5,008 nucleotides of DNA, taken from Christensenella sp. UBA1431. Lineage in GTDB: Bacteria; Bacillota; Clostridia; Christensenellales; UBA1431. Position 1 is the first letter of the stretch; each line of letters starts with the position of its first letter. Shown here piece by piece: positions 1 to 5,008 of this stretch. The DNA is taken from contig DCTV01000011.1 in the NCBI GenBank assembly GCA_002329665.1, positions 16,533 through 21,540 of the forward strand, written 5' to 3'. Both the position numbers and the translations under genes were made by a program. The notes beneath the pieces are model-generated. The model had not been told where the DNA came from. It ran no database searches and was given only the letters and a program-made list of their open reading frames with translations.

Positions 1-36
1 GCCGCGCAACTGTTCCATCCGTTTGAGCAGGCTCAT
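1..36 (-). CDS. cpaF: Start of probable CpaF/TadA pilus-assembly ATPase (partial)
   Basis: Only the first 12 codons are visible (MSLLKRMEQLRG), and the gene continues beyond the left edge. The ATG at 36 lies one base after the cpaE stop codon. A GGGAGGGAG ribosome binding site inside the last codons of cpaE supports this start and implies translational coupling. No ATPase motif is in view. The CpaF/TadA identity is inferred from position: in Tad loci the secretion ATPase gene commonly follows cpaE/tadZ, and a basic, Leu/Met/Gln-rich N-terminus is compatible with it. If correct, the product is a cytoplasmic hexameric ATPase driving Flp pilus assembly. The existence of a coding start here is well supported; the name is tentative. 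Confidence 0.6.
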   Translation of the reverse strand, partial: MSLLKRMEQLRG

Positions 37-37
37 T

Positions 38-1171
38 TTACGCTCCCTCCCGCAATCTTTCAGAGAGCCAGCGGTCCGCCAGGCGGCGCACGCCCTGGGC
101 AATCGGCGTGCGGGGCATGCCGATCACGAAGGGTACGCCCCGTTCCTGGCTGAGCCGGGCCGTTTTCGCGTCCTCGGGAATGGTCTGCAATACCGATTGT
201 TCGAGCACCTGTTCGAAATCCCTGCGTTTGAGCACGCCCTTGTGCTCCGCATTGAGCAGCAGCACCAGCTTCTCCTCCTGTTGCAGCGTGCGGAATATCC
301 CGAGCGCCTGCTTTGCCGCGTGCAGGTTGGAGATGTCCATGCGGGACACCATCAGGATGTCGTCGGAATTCTCCAGCGCGGTCAGCGTGCATTCGGAAAG
401 GTTACCCGGCAGGTCGATCACGACGAAGTCGTAATAGGGGCGTATCGTGCCGATGAGGGTTTCCACGTGCCGGGGCGTGATGTACTCGGCGTGCTCCGGC
501 GAGGCGGGCGAACAGAGGACGCTCACCCCGCTCGAGTGCTGGATGCTGAAGCTCTTTACGTCGTCGATCGAAAAGATCGACTTATCCTGCACGAGTTCCG
601 CTATCGTGTCCCTGGCCGTAATGTTTAAAAGCAAAGCCGCGTCCCCGTAATTCAGGCACAGGTCAACGAGCGCCGTCCTGCGGCCGGTCTGGGCCAGCGC
701 GACGGCCAGGTTGACCGCAACGGTAGTCTTGCCCGCGCCGCCCTTGCCTCCGTACACGGCTATGACGCGCGGCTCCCTGCCCGTTTCCCCGTTGCGGCCC
801 TTTTCGAAGACGGCCGCCCGTATCACCGCATCCTTGAGGGAACCCGCGTCGTCCATCGCAACCACCTGCCGTATACCCGCCTCCATCGCGGCTCTCACCA
901 GCCGCATGTCCAGCCGGTGCGCGAGGAGCACCAGGGCGCAGCCGGGGAATCCCTGGTAGATCCTCTGGGCGATCTCCATCACGCCCGCCTCCCCCTCTTC
1001 CTGCGCGAGCAGGACGACGTGCGGCGCGTAGCCCGCGATTTTTCCGAGCACGGCGGTATCCATGGCGGCAAACCCCACCATGGCTATTTCGTCGTCGCTT
1101 GAAAACTGCTTGCGGAGGGCGAGGCGCATCTCCTCGCTGCCCACCACCGCCAGCACCTTGAACTTTGGCAT
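38..1171 (-). CDS. cpaE: CpaE/TadZ-like pilus-assembly localisation ATPase
   Basis: This 377-residue protein has two parts. Residues about 5-120 form an alpha/beta receiver-like domain. Residues about 134-377 form a ParA/MinD-type P-loop ATPase. The deviant Walker A GGKGGAGKTT is at 141-150, the conserved Asp of the A' region at 170 (TALVDL), and Walker B FVVIDLPG at about 249-256. The CpaE/TadZ family places the Tad pilus machine at its site in the cell and is cytoplasmic or membrane-associated. In the receiver-like domain the usual phospho-acceptor position after the third strand reads HVVLLAQ, with no Asp, so phosphorylation there is unlikely; this is common in the family. I chose the ATG at 1171, 12 nt after AGGAGG. 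An in-frame TTG at 1180 sits only 3 nt from that site and is less likely. The gene follows cpaB by 42 nt and is followed by cpaF after one base. Confidence 0.93.
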   Translation of the reverse strand: MPKFKVLAVVGSEEMRLALRKQFSSDDEIAMVGFAAMDTAVLGKIAGYAPHVVLLAQEEGEAGVMEIAQRIYQGFPGCALVLLAHRLDMRLVRAAMEAGIRQVVAMDDAGSLKDAVIRAAVFEKGRNGETGREPRVIAVYGGKGGAGKTTVAVNLAVALAQTGRRTALVDLCLNYGDAALLLNITARDTIAELVQDKSIFSIDDVKSFSIQHSSGVSVLCSPASPEHAEYITPRHVETLIGTIRPYYDFVVIDLPGNLSECTLTALENSDDILMVSRMDISNLHAAKQALGIFRTLQQEEKLVLLLNAEHKGVLKRRDFEQVLEQSVLQTIPEDAKTARLSQERGVPFVIGMPRTPIAQGVRRLADRWLSERLREGA

Positions 1172-1213
1172 TATACGCAAGACCCTCCTTTTTTCCGGAT
1201 TACGCCGCGCCTG

Positions 1214-1903
1214 TCACGGGTAGTTTTTGGTGGTCACCTTCGCGTTGTCCAGTACGGGCCGTAACACCAGCCCGAGTTTCCCGTTCGTCGCGGCGTAGTT
1301 GATCTTCAGCGCTTCCTGCGGCGTAGCGGCAAGGGTCACGGTGGCGTAGCCGTCGCTCGCGGAATCGGTCGGTTTCTTCCATTTGGTGCCGGTCTCCAAT
1401 ACCAGCAGGTTCTGCGCGATCAGGGTGGACACGGGCTGATTCTTTTTCGTGGCGTCGTAGGCGACCAGGGTGGCGACCACGTCCACGCGGTCCCCCCTGT
1501 TGATGTAGCCCGAGACGCCCGTCACGTCGTTCACCGCGACCGAGATCGCCCTGTACCCTTCTTCGAGCGCATAGGAAAGCGCGCCGCCCTCGTTCCCCTT
1601 CTCGGCCAGGCGCGGCAAAAGGATCTGTTCGCCGGGGAGCAGGGGGTAGCGTGCGATCTTGCCGACTACCTGCGAAAGCTCGGTGGCGGCGACGGCGTTT
1701 ATGCTGCCGGCGGGAAGCTGGACTGTTTTCACCATGTCCCCGGCAATCTGCGTATTCGCGGGAATTTCTTTAGCAGCCACCACGGCCTGTCCCTTTTCAT
1801 CGGCCCCGGCCCGCGCTTCATGCTCGAGCGAGGACGCGAACAGATAGACCGCAATCCCTACGACGACGGCCATGATCGCTGCGAGTATATAGACCTTTTT
1901 CAA
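1214..1903 (-). CDS. cpaB: CpaB/RcpC Flp pilus-assembly protein
   Basis: This 229-residue envelope protein begins with a short basic stretch and one hydrophobic segment (about residues 4-24, YILAAIMAVVVGIAVYLFA) that serves as signal anchor. A SAF domain follows at about 40-102 (VVAAKEIPANTQI ... LLPGEQILLPRLA). An RcpC-type domain covers about 113-225 (YRAISVAVNDVTGVSGYINRGDRVDVVAT). CpaB/RcpC proteins are essential but poorly understood parts of the Tad system; they act in the periplasm or at the outer membrane in diderms, while in a monoderm the protein would face the cell wall. The start is a TTG at 1903, set 7 nt after GGAGG; there is no better ATG upstream. The preceding TadG-like gene ends 15 nt upstream, so the two are cotranscribed and probably coupled. 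Length and domain order are normal for the family. Confidence 0.93.
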   Translation of the reverse strand: MKKVYILAAIMAVVVGIAVYLFASSLEHEARAGADEKGQAVVAAKEIPANTQIAGDMVKTVQLPAGSINAVAATELSQVVGKIARYPLLPGEQILLPRLAEKGNEGGALSYALEEGYRAISVAVNDVTGVSGYINRGDRVDVVATLVAYDATKKNQPVSTLIAQNLLVLETGTKWKKPTDSASDGYATVTLAATPQEALKINYAATNGKLGLVLRPVLDNAKVTTKNYP

Positions 1904-1918
1904 GGGCTCTCCTCCTGT

Positions 1919-2830
1919 TCATTCGACCAGACGTATGCGGTAGACCCCGTAGTCGCCTTCGCCGCCGATAACGCCTCCCGATTCGCCTTCCTGCGTTTTA
2001 ACGGAGATTTTCGAGGCGACGATCTCCCCGTTCCCGTCGGTGCCTTCGAGGATAAACGGTACGAAGCCCTTTACGCGAACGTTATGCGTATCCGTCATAG
2101 CATACACGATCAGCGTCACGACGCGGGGGCAGTCCGGATCGAAATGCGCGGTATTGCAGCCGCCCTCCCCCGCGTAATGCGCGCACTGGCTGAACCGTGT
2201 GGTGAAGGCCGCCGTCGTGGGACCGGACATGTTGCCCGGCTCCACCGGCAGCTCGTCCCCTACGGAAAGGACCCCGTCGTACCCGAAAGTCAGCCAGCTC
2301 ACGAAGTCCTTGGCGCCTCCCCCCTGAACGCCGTCCAGGTCGAGCGCGCCGAAAAAACCCTGCTCCCCGCCGCCTCCGCCAAACTTGATGACCACGTGCT
2401 GGCAATCGCCCGCGGCTATCGCTTCCAGCAGGCGGCCTTCCTCGACCCCCAGGGGAACGACGTCCGTGGAATCCGCAGCCGGCTGGACCCGGACCTTCGC
2501 CGTCTTGGTCACGGTCGTGCCTTCGATGCCGACAATCCTTCCGAACCCGTAGGTCACCTCGGTCCTGAGGCGGACGCGGACGCCGTAATACTTCCCCGCC
2601 GCGACGTCCTCCATTTCCACCGCCTCGACACAGTCCGCCGGGATCCCGTTTCTGGCGGAATAGTCCGCGACGGCGTCGCGTATTTCCTGGATTTGCGCCT
2701 CGTCCCCCACAGACGCCGGCAGCAGGGCGCCGGCCGCCAACGCCGCGGCATCCGCGGCGTTCTGGTTGTCGCTCCCCTGCACGTACGCCGAGCCAAGGTC
2801 GATCACCAGCCCGGCGATAGCCACCAGCAT
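1919..2830 (-). CDS. TadG-like (TadE/G family) pilus-assembly protein; true N-terminus lies upstream
   Basis: From its only in-frame ATG this gives 303 residues. The beginning (MLVAIAGLVIDLGSAYVQGSDNQNAADAAALAAGALLP) is the second half of the classic TadG-like N-terminal anchor, with the conserved Asp-Leu-Gly and the Asn-Ala-Ala-Asp-Ala-Ala-Ala-Leu-Ala-Ala run. The extracellular part carries a VVPLGVEE segment, a GGGGGEQGFFGALDLDG segment and a GD..PVEPGNMSGPT segment, as I recall from Firmicute TadE/G-like proteins. Six cysteines, four near QCAHYAGEGGC...DPDCP, may form disulfides; no von Willebrand A domain is evident. In the same frame upstream, about 20 codons without a canonical start encode a basic segment and the first half of the membrane helix (KNRKREEGAAAVIAAIAFT), so the ATG at 2830 would halve the anchor and has no ribosome binding site. 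Initiation at a rare ATT (2893) or a one-base indel near 2888 would explain this. It lies between tadE and cpaB. Confidence 0.85.
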   Translation of the reverse strand: MLVAIAGLVIDLGSAYVQGSDNQNAADAAALAAGALLPASVGDEAQIQEIRDAVADYSARNGIPADCVEAVEMEDVAAGKYYGVRVRLRTEVTYGFGRIVGIEGTTVTKTAKVRVQPAADSTDVVPLGVEEGRLLEAIAAGDCQHVVIKFGGGGGEQGFFGALDLDGVQGGGAKDFVSWLTFGYDGVLSVGDELPVEPGNMSGPTTAAFTTRFSQCAHYAGEGGCNTAHFDPDCPRVVTLIVYAMTDTHNVRVKGFVPFILEGTDGNGEIVASKISVKTQEGESGGVIGGEGDYGVYRIRLVE

Positions 2831-2911
2831 GGTAAACGCGATTGCCGCGATGACCGCGGCAGCGCCTTCTTCCCGCTTCCGGTTTTTCCAAATCCCGATA
2901 TGGACCGCCCC

Positions 2912-3316
2912 CTACCCGATGCGCATGACGGTGGTCGATTCCAGGTCGATTTCCTGTTCCGGCACGAATATCCCCGCGAGCGGGGTGAGCACCTGTACGC
3001 GTTTCATTACGCTGACCCTTACGTCCTGCGATCCCACGAAATCGACGTCCACCGTGATGTCACCGGCATCACCAAGGCCCGCAACCGACGCAACGCGGCC
3101 GGTAACAAGGCTCGAAAGGTCGGGGTCGTCCGCGTTGACCACGGCAAACCTTGCCCCTTCCCTGCTGCAGTTGTTGACCTCCAGCTGGTTGGCGAAGATC
3201 CATCCGAAATCGAGGATGCCGCATAACAGCAGGATGAGCAGAGGGATGACGTAGGCCGCTTCCACGATCGACTGGCCCGTTTCCCTGCGATACCGGCGGC
3301 TGATCCTGCGTTTCAT
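2912..3316 (-). CDS. tadE: TadE-like minor pseudopilin
   Basis: This 134-residue protein has a very basic leader (MKRRISRRYRRETG) followed by QSIVEAAYVIPLLILLLCGILDFGWIF, the TadE signature. The Gly14|Gln15 junction with Glu at +5 matches the G/XXXXE prepilin cleavage motif, so the neighbouring peptidase probably processes it. A single helix (about residues 17-40) is followed by the NQLEVNNCSREGARFAV motif and a small extracellular domain ending in TTVMRIG, a normal end for this family. TadE is a minor pseudopilin needed for Flp pilus biogenesis. I chose the ATG at 3316, 9 nt after AGGAGG; an in-frame GTG at 3325 touches the ribosome binding site and is unlikely. It is separated from flp by a strong hairpin. 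Its TAG stop is in the same frame as the downstream TadG-like gene. Confidence 0.93.
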   Translation of the reverse strand: MKRRISRRYRRETGQSIVEAAYVIPLLILLLCGILDFGWIFANQLEVNNCSREGARFAVVNADDPDLSSLVTGRVASVAGLGDAGDITVDVDFVGSQDVRVSVMKRVQVLTPLAGIFVPEQEIDLESTTVMRIG

Positions 3317-3368
3317 CGCCCGCACCCTCCTTCCCGGCCTGTGCTGCGCCTCGCGCCCGGCCGGGACT

Positions 3369-3399
3369 CCGGTGCCTCCGCCAAACCCGGAGGCACCGG
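3369..3399 (-). promoter_or_regulatory. Strong intercistronic hairpin between flp and tadE
   Basis: A perfect 12-bp inverted repeat (CCGGTGCCTCCG / CGGAGGCACCGG) encloses a 7-nt loop, lying 22 nt after the flp stop and about 50 nt before tadE. No T-run follows on the minus strand, so it is not a standard intrinsic terminator. Such hairpins after a highly expressed pilin gene commonly protect the 3' end of a processed pilin mRNA or reduce downstream expression. That role is inferred here; the inverted repeat itself is directly visible. A second short palindrome (CCCGGCCGGG, 3356-3365) lies just downstream. Confidence 0.75.
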
Positions 3400-3421
3400 T
3401 ACCCGCCGTTCTTCGTGCGAA

Positions 3422-3592
3422 TCAGCTGCCTTCAGGAATCTTTTCGTTGGCGGATTCGAATATGCCCGAAATTTTGGGCCCGAGGATGATGAGCGCAGCG
3501 ATTGCCGCCACCGCGATCAGCCCCAGGATCAGGCCGTATTCCACCATGCCCTGCCCGTTCTCGTCCGCGAGAATCCTTTTGATTTTTTTCAC
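3422..3592 (-). CDS. flp: Flp-family major type IVc pilin
   Basis: This 56-residue prepilin reads MKKIKRILADENG, then QGMVEYGLILGLIAVAAIAALIILG, then a short tail ending FESANEKIPEGS. The 13-residue basic leader, cleavage site G|QGMVEY with Glu at +5 and Tyr at +6, and the single hydrophobic helix are diagnostic of Flp pilins; the mature protein would be 43 residues. It is the structural subunit of the thin Flp fibre used for adhesion, matured in the membrane by the TadV/CpaA peptidase encoded just upstream. The start is GTG at 3592, 7 nt after GGAGG; a TTG at 3610 would place the ribosome binding site inside the coding region and is rejected. A decayed second copy lies upstream and a 12-bp hairpin follows the stop codon. 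Confidence 0.95.
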   Translation of the reverse strand: MKKIKRILADENGQGMVEYGLILGLIAVAAIAALIILGPKISGIFESANEKIPEGS

Positions 3593-3692
3593 GGATCTTC
3601 CTCCTTTCAATAGCTCTTTGCCTTTTAAACGTTAAGCCGAGCTGCAACCGTCCCTTCCTTCCCGCATGAGAAGAGGACGCTCCGTCCAGTTC

Positions 3693-3834
3693 GCTGCCGG
3701 AATCTTCTCGTCGGCGGATTCGGCCCGAGATCTCGGGACCGGGGATGACGAGCGCACCACCGCCCCGGCATCAAGCCGTATTTCCGTCATGCCTGCCCGT
3801 CCTCGTCCGCAAGCAGTCTTTTGAAGCCGTTCCG
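3693..3834 (-). pseudogene. Degenerate second flp pilin copy
   Basis: This stretch aligns along its length with the intact flp gene but is broken. The reading VNRNGFKRLLADEDGQ matches the flp leader KKIKRILADENGQ. One base is then missing in GGGCAGGCATG (flp: GGGCAGGGCATG), which gives a TGA. One base is gained in GGAAATACGG (flp: GGAATACGG), returning to a YGL frame. Deletions remove most of the hydrophobic helix. The end returns as ESADEKIP against flp ESANEKIP. The expected start codon position reads CGG and the stop is lost, although a GGGGGGAGG ribosome binding site relic remains at about 3840-3848. The open frame spanning 3632-3853 is therefore an artefact. It sits between the peptidase and the intact pilin, consistent with an old tandem pilin duplication of which one copy decayed. 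Confidence 0.85.
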
Positions 3835-3861
3835 GTTTACCTCCCCCCTTCAAAACCGTGT

Positions 3862-4500
3862 TTAAACGGCAATGCTCAGCGGCAATAAGAGCGATATCAT
3901 CATACCGAGTGACAAAGGCGGCCCGATGGCAACCTTGGTCTTCATTCCTCCGCTCTTCGTGATGATGAGATACAGTGAATACAAGGCGATGATGGCCCCC
4001 ATGACGAGGACAGCCTGCAGAACCCCTACGACTCCCAGGCAGAACCCAGCCGCAGCCGCCATCTTAATATCTCCCCAGCCGATGAATATCCCCAGCTTGG
4101 AAGGGATGATGAACACGACGGCCCCTACGACCATCCCCGCCAGCGCGGGCAAAAGGGGCGCCAGGCTGCCGCTTGCGGCCACGGCACCCAGTTTGAGGAT
4201 CAACAGCATGAGGAGGAGTTCGTTGGGAATCTTCCGGATGCTGTCGTCGACCGCCGAGATGCTCACCAGCACCAGGAAGATCATCGCCGTCTCGACCCCC
4301 TTCGCAGGGTCTGCGCACCAAAACGCGATCGCCCCGCAGCCGAGGGCACCCGCGAGGATCCACTGGAGCGAACCCCACTGGCCGTTTAGGGACGGCGGCT
4401 CCATCAGCTGACCGATACGGTTCGCGATCAACCGCCGGCTCACCCGGCGCGCCGCTTCCCCCAGCGCACCCCCCATCAGAATCGAAACCGGCAGGACCAT
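3862..4500 (-). CDS. tadV: TadV/CpaA-type A24 prepilin peptidase
   Basis: This 212-residue polytopic membrane protein has about six hydrophobic segments. Both catalytic aspartates of A24 aspartyl prepilin peptidases are visible: Asp85 in SAVDDSIRKIPNE (the D-x5-IPN pattern) and Asp144 in GWGDIKMAAAAG (the GxGD motif). The C-terminal AIGPPLSLG segment also fits. It lacks the N-terminal cysteine/methylase domain of long PilD enzymes, as expected for the short TadV/CpaA form, although the GGALGEAARRVSRRL stretch resembles the first helix and loop of PilD. It should cleave the leaders of Flp and TadE at the cytoplasmic face of the membrane. The ATG at 4500 lies 9 nt after AGGAGG; an in-frame extension to 4593 ignores this site. 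It is the first gene of the operon, behind a riboswitch-terminator leader. Confidence 0.93.
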   Translation of the reverse strand: MVLPVSILMGGALGEAARRVSRRLIANRIGQLMEPPSLNGQWGSLQWILAGALGCGAIAFWCADPAKGVETAMIFLVLVSISAVDDSIRKIPNELLLMLLILKLGAVAASGSLAPLLPALAGMVVGAVVFIIPSKLGIFIGWGDIKMAAAAGFCLGVVGVLQAVLVMGAIIALYSLYLIITKSGGMKTKVAIGPPLSLGMMISLLLPLSIAV

Positions 4501-4635
4501 TTTTTGGCCCCTCCTTTCAAACCCTGTCGTTATATTGAACGCAACCAGGCCGAAAGAGCGATTTGCGCCTCTGCTTTTGCCCGGCGTACACAAACGGTTC
4601 GCGTGCCCCCTTAGGAGTTAACCCAAACGGTTGTG
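4501..4635 (-). other. Post-terminator leader of the pilus operon
   Basis: About 135 nt between the intrinsic terminator and the peptidase gene contain no supported gene. Visible elements are the AGGAGG site near 4511-4516, a modest hairpin at 4555-4572 (AGAGGCG / CGCTCT with one bulged G), a 9-bp direct repeat (CAAACGGTT on the plus strand at 4591-4599 and 4624-4632, offset 33 bp), and a CTCCTAAGG copy at 4610-4618 that repeats part of the riboswitch P3 arm. No convincing second promoter is seen; TATAAC near 4531 lacks a good -35. Confidence 0.5.
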
Positions 4636-4676
4636 AAAAAAGGAAAAGGCACCCAACCGCATGAGGGTCAGCTGCC
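4636..4676 (-). terminator. Intrinsic terminator of the riboswitch expression platform
   Basis: In the RNA, GGCA-G-CUGACC pairs with GGUUGG-G-UGCC around a 7-nt loop (CUCAUGC), giving ten base pairs with one G-G mismatch. The tract UUUUCCUUUUUU follows. It lies about 40 nt after the aptamer and well before the first gene, so it can abort transcription of the whole pilus operon. Its 5' arm GGCAGCUG is complementary, with one G-U pair, to CAGUUGCC at the 3' end of the aptamer. Confidence 0.85.
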
Positions 4677-4680
4677 TGGA

Positions 4681-4704
4681 ATAGCCTTCAACAGATATGG
4701 CTAT
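4681..4704 (-). other. Small hairpin between aptamer and terminator
   Basis: AUAGCC and GGCUAU form a perfect 6-bp stem with a 12-nt loop. It lies exactly between the two strands of the proposed antiterminator helix (4722-4729 with 4669-4676), so it would bring them together as a nested hairpin. The pairing is visible; the role is inferred. Confidence 0.5.
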
Positions 4705-4717
4705 GACGTAACAATTC

Positions 4718-4800
4718 CGTTGGCAACTGGCTGCCTTAGGAGCTTCTCCTTTAGGCCCTGTAGCTTTGCGTCCCGCCTTTTCAGACGGTTTGCCGTTTCA
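4718..4800 (-). promoter_or_regulatory. Cyclic di-GMP-I (GEMM-I) riboswitch aptamer
   Basis: The conserved GEMM-I elements appear in order on the minus strand. GGCAAACC comes first (about 4787-4794). A P2 hairpin follows, CCGUCU-GAAA-AGGCGG (4773-4788), with six pairs closed by a GAAA tetraloop. Then come GGGACGCAAAGC, GGGCCUAAAGGAG...CUCCUAAGGC as the P3 arm (GCU/AGC, GCCU/AGGC and AGGAG/CUCCU pairings) with tetraloop-receptor-like CCUAA, and finally GUUGCC closing P1. This class binds the second messenger c-di-GMP; a subset (GEMM-Ib) prefers cGAMP. The segment before the core cytosine reads GG as in the c-di-GMP type, but I cannot settle specificity by eye. The predicted transcription start is only a few bases upstream and a terminator follows, so this is the sensor of the pilus operon. 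Confidence 0.93.
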
Positions 4801-4814
4801 TTGGGAACAGCCCC

Positions 4815-4844
4815 ATTATATTCATAGGTAATTTTTCGTGTCAA
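4815..4844 (-). promoter_or_regulatory. Sigma-A (sigma-70 type) promoter of the pilus operon
   Basis: TTGACA (4839-4844) and TATAAT (4815-4820) are both perfect consensus hexamers separated by 18 bp. Transcription would start near 4807-4810, just ahead of the c-di-GMP-I aptamer. A strong constitutive promoter in front of a riboswitch-terminator is the expected arrangement when control lies in RNA rather than initiation. Confidence 0.88.
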
Positions 4845-4950
4845 CGCTTTGCCGTTGCCGTTTGTGAAAAAGGGTCCCCGATTTTTCAAAACGCCATAAA
4901 ATTTGTTGCATTATTACTTAAGAAAGCGAAAAATCGTGTTGCGTTCACCC

Positions 4951-4973
4951 AAAAAACGGCGCCGGCGCCGTTT
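4951..4973 (-). terminator. Intrinsic terminator of an upstream minus-strand gene
   Basis: A perfect 20-nt palindrome (AAACGGCGCC followed by its complement, 4954-4973) folds into a very GC-rich hairpin that on the minus strand runs directly into six T residues, three of them in the stem. It would end transcription entering from beyond 5008 and insulate the riboswitch promoter. Two adjacent TAG triplets at 4991-4996 may be the end of that gene, but only a dozen bases are visible, too few to call it. Confidence 0.75.
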
Positions 4974-5008
4974 CAGTCTGTCAAAAAAACCTACTAACTG
5001 GGGGTGTG

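Noticed and set aside
2082..2891. Alternative minus-strand frame starting TTG at 2891
   Set aside because: It is a +1 shadow of the TadG-like gene and yields an Arg/Gly-rich low-complexity protein. Only its TTG is of interest, as a possible start lost by an indel.
1820..3226. Long open frame on the plus strand (468 codons)
   Set aside because: It lies antisense to TadG-like, TadE and the start of cpaB, all of which have clear family motifs and ribosome binding sites. The protein is Arg/Asp/His-rich with no recognisable domain, typical of an antisense shadow in GC-rich DNA.
3671..3690. Small hairpin GGACG-GAG-CGTCC after the flp pseudogene
   Set aside because: Only five base pairs and no T-run; too weak to call a terminator or processing site.
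3632..3853. 73-residue hypothetical protein
   Set aside because: This is an accidental frame through the degenerate flp copy; the flp similarity is spread over several frames.
4543..4590. Possible second GEMM-like aptamer (GGGCAAAAGC ... GGCGCAAAUC ... CGGCCUGG)
   Set aside because: Some words resemble the consensus, but there is no P2 hairpin with tetraloop and no P3 arm, so a tandem riboswitch is not supported.
4501..4593. N-terminal extension of the prepilin peptidase
   Set aside because: It would place the well-positioned AGGAGG before the ATG at 4500 inside the coding sequence and adds residues not expected in the family.
4701..4889. 62-codon minus-strand frame beginning TTG at 4889
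   Set aside because: It runs through the -35/-10 promoter and the riboswitch aptamer and has no ribosome binding site. The RNA structure explains the sequence better.
1..5008. A wholly new biological system
   Set aside because: Every coding gene fits the known Tad/Flp pilus pathway. The novelty is in regulation and gene decay rather than in an unknown gene set. No tRNA, rRNA, CRISPR or mobile element was seen.

Overview
The window is the 5' part of a Tad/Flp (type IVc) pilus operon. All genes lie on the minus strand, so transcription runs from right to left. The DNA is moderately GC-rich. Genes have strong AGGAGG-type ribosome binding sites, several GTG or TTG starts and very tight spacing. 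The order is prepilin peptidase, Flp pilin, TadE, TadG-like, CpaB, CpaE, CpaF, preceded by a c-di-GMP riboswitch. This suggests a Gram-positive-lineage anaerobe, perhaps a Peptococcaceae/Desulfotomaculum-type clostridium. The taxon is an inference from style and gene order only.

Control region (about 4501-5008): a 20-nt perfect palindrome followed by a T-run (4951-4973) looks like the terminator of a gene beyond the right edge. A near-consensus sigma-A promoter follows (TTGACA, 18 nt, TATAAT; 4815-4844). Its transcript begins a few bases before a clear GEMM-I/c-di-GMP-I riboswitch aptamer (about 4718-4800). Next come a possible antiterminator strand, a small hairpin and an intrinsic terminator (4636-4676). 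About 135 nt of further leader leads to the first gene. The whole operon is therefore probably gated by a cyclic dinucleotide at the level of transcription termination.

Genes (5' to 3', right to left): prepilin peptidase tadV/cpaA (3862-4500), a decayed second flp copy (about 3693-3834), intact flp major pilin (3422-3592), a strong intercistronic hairpin (3369-3399), tadE pseudopilin (2912-3316), a TadG-like protein (1919-2830 from its only canonical start, but homology extends upstream), cpaB/rcpC (1214-1903), cpaE/tadZ (38-1171), and the first 12 codons of a gene that by position is cpaF/tadA (1-36).

Together, the peptidase matures Flp and TadE, TadE and TadG are accessory pilus-assembly proteins, CpaB works in the envelope, CpaE localises the machine, and the CpaF ATPase presumably powers assembly. 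The points most worth a second look are the riboswitch and its predicted OFF architecture, the flp pseudogene with traceable indels, the missing canonical start of the TadG-like gene, and the hairpin separating the pilin from the machinery genes.
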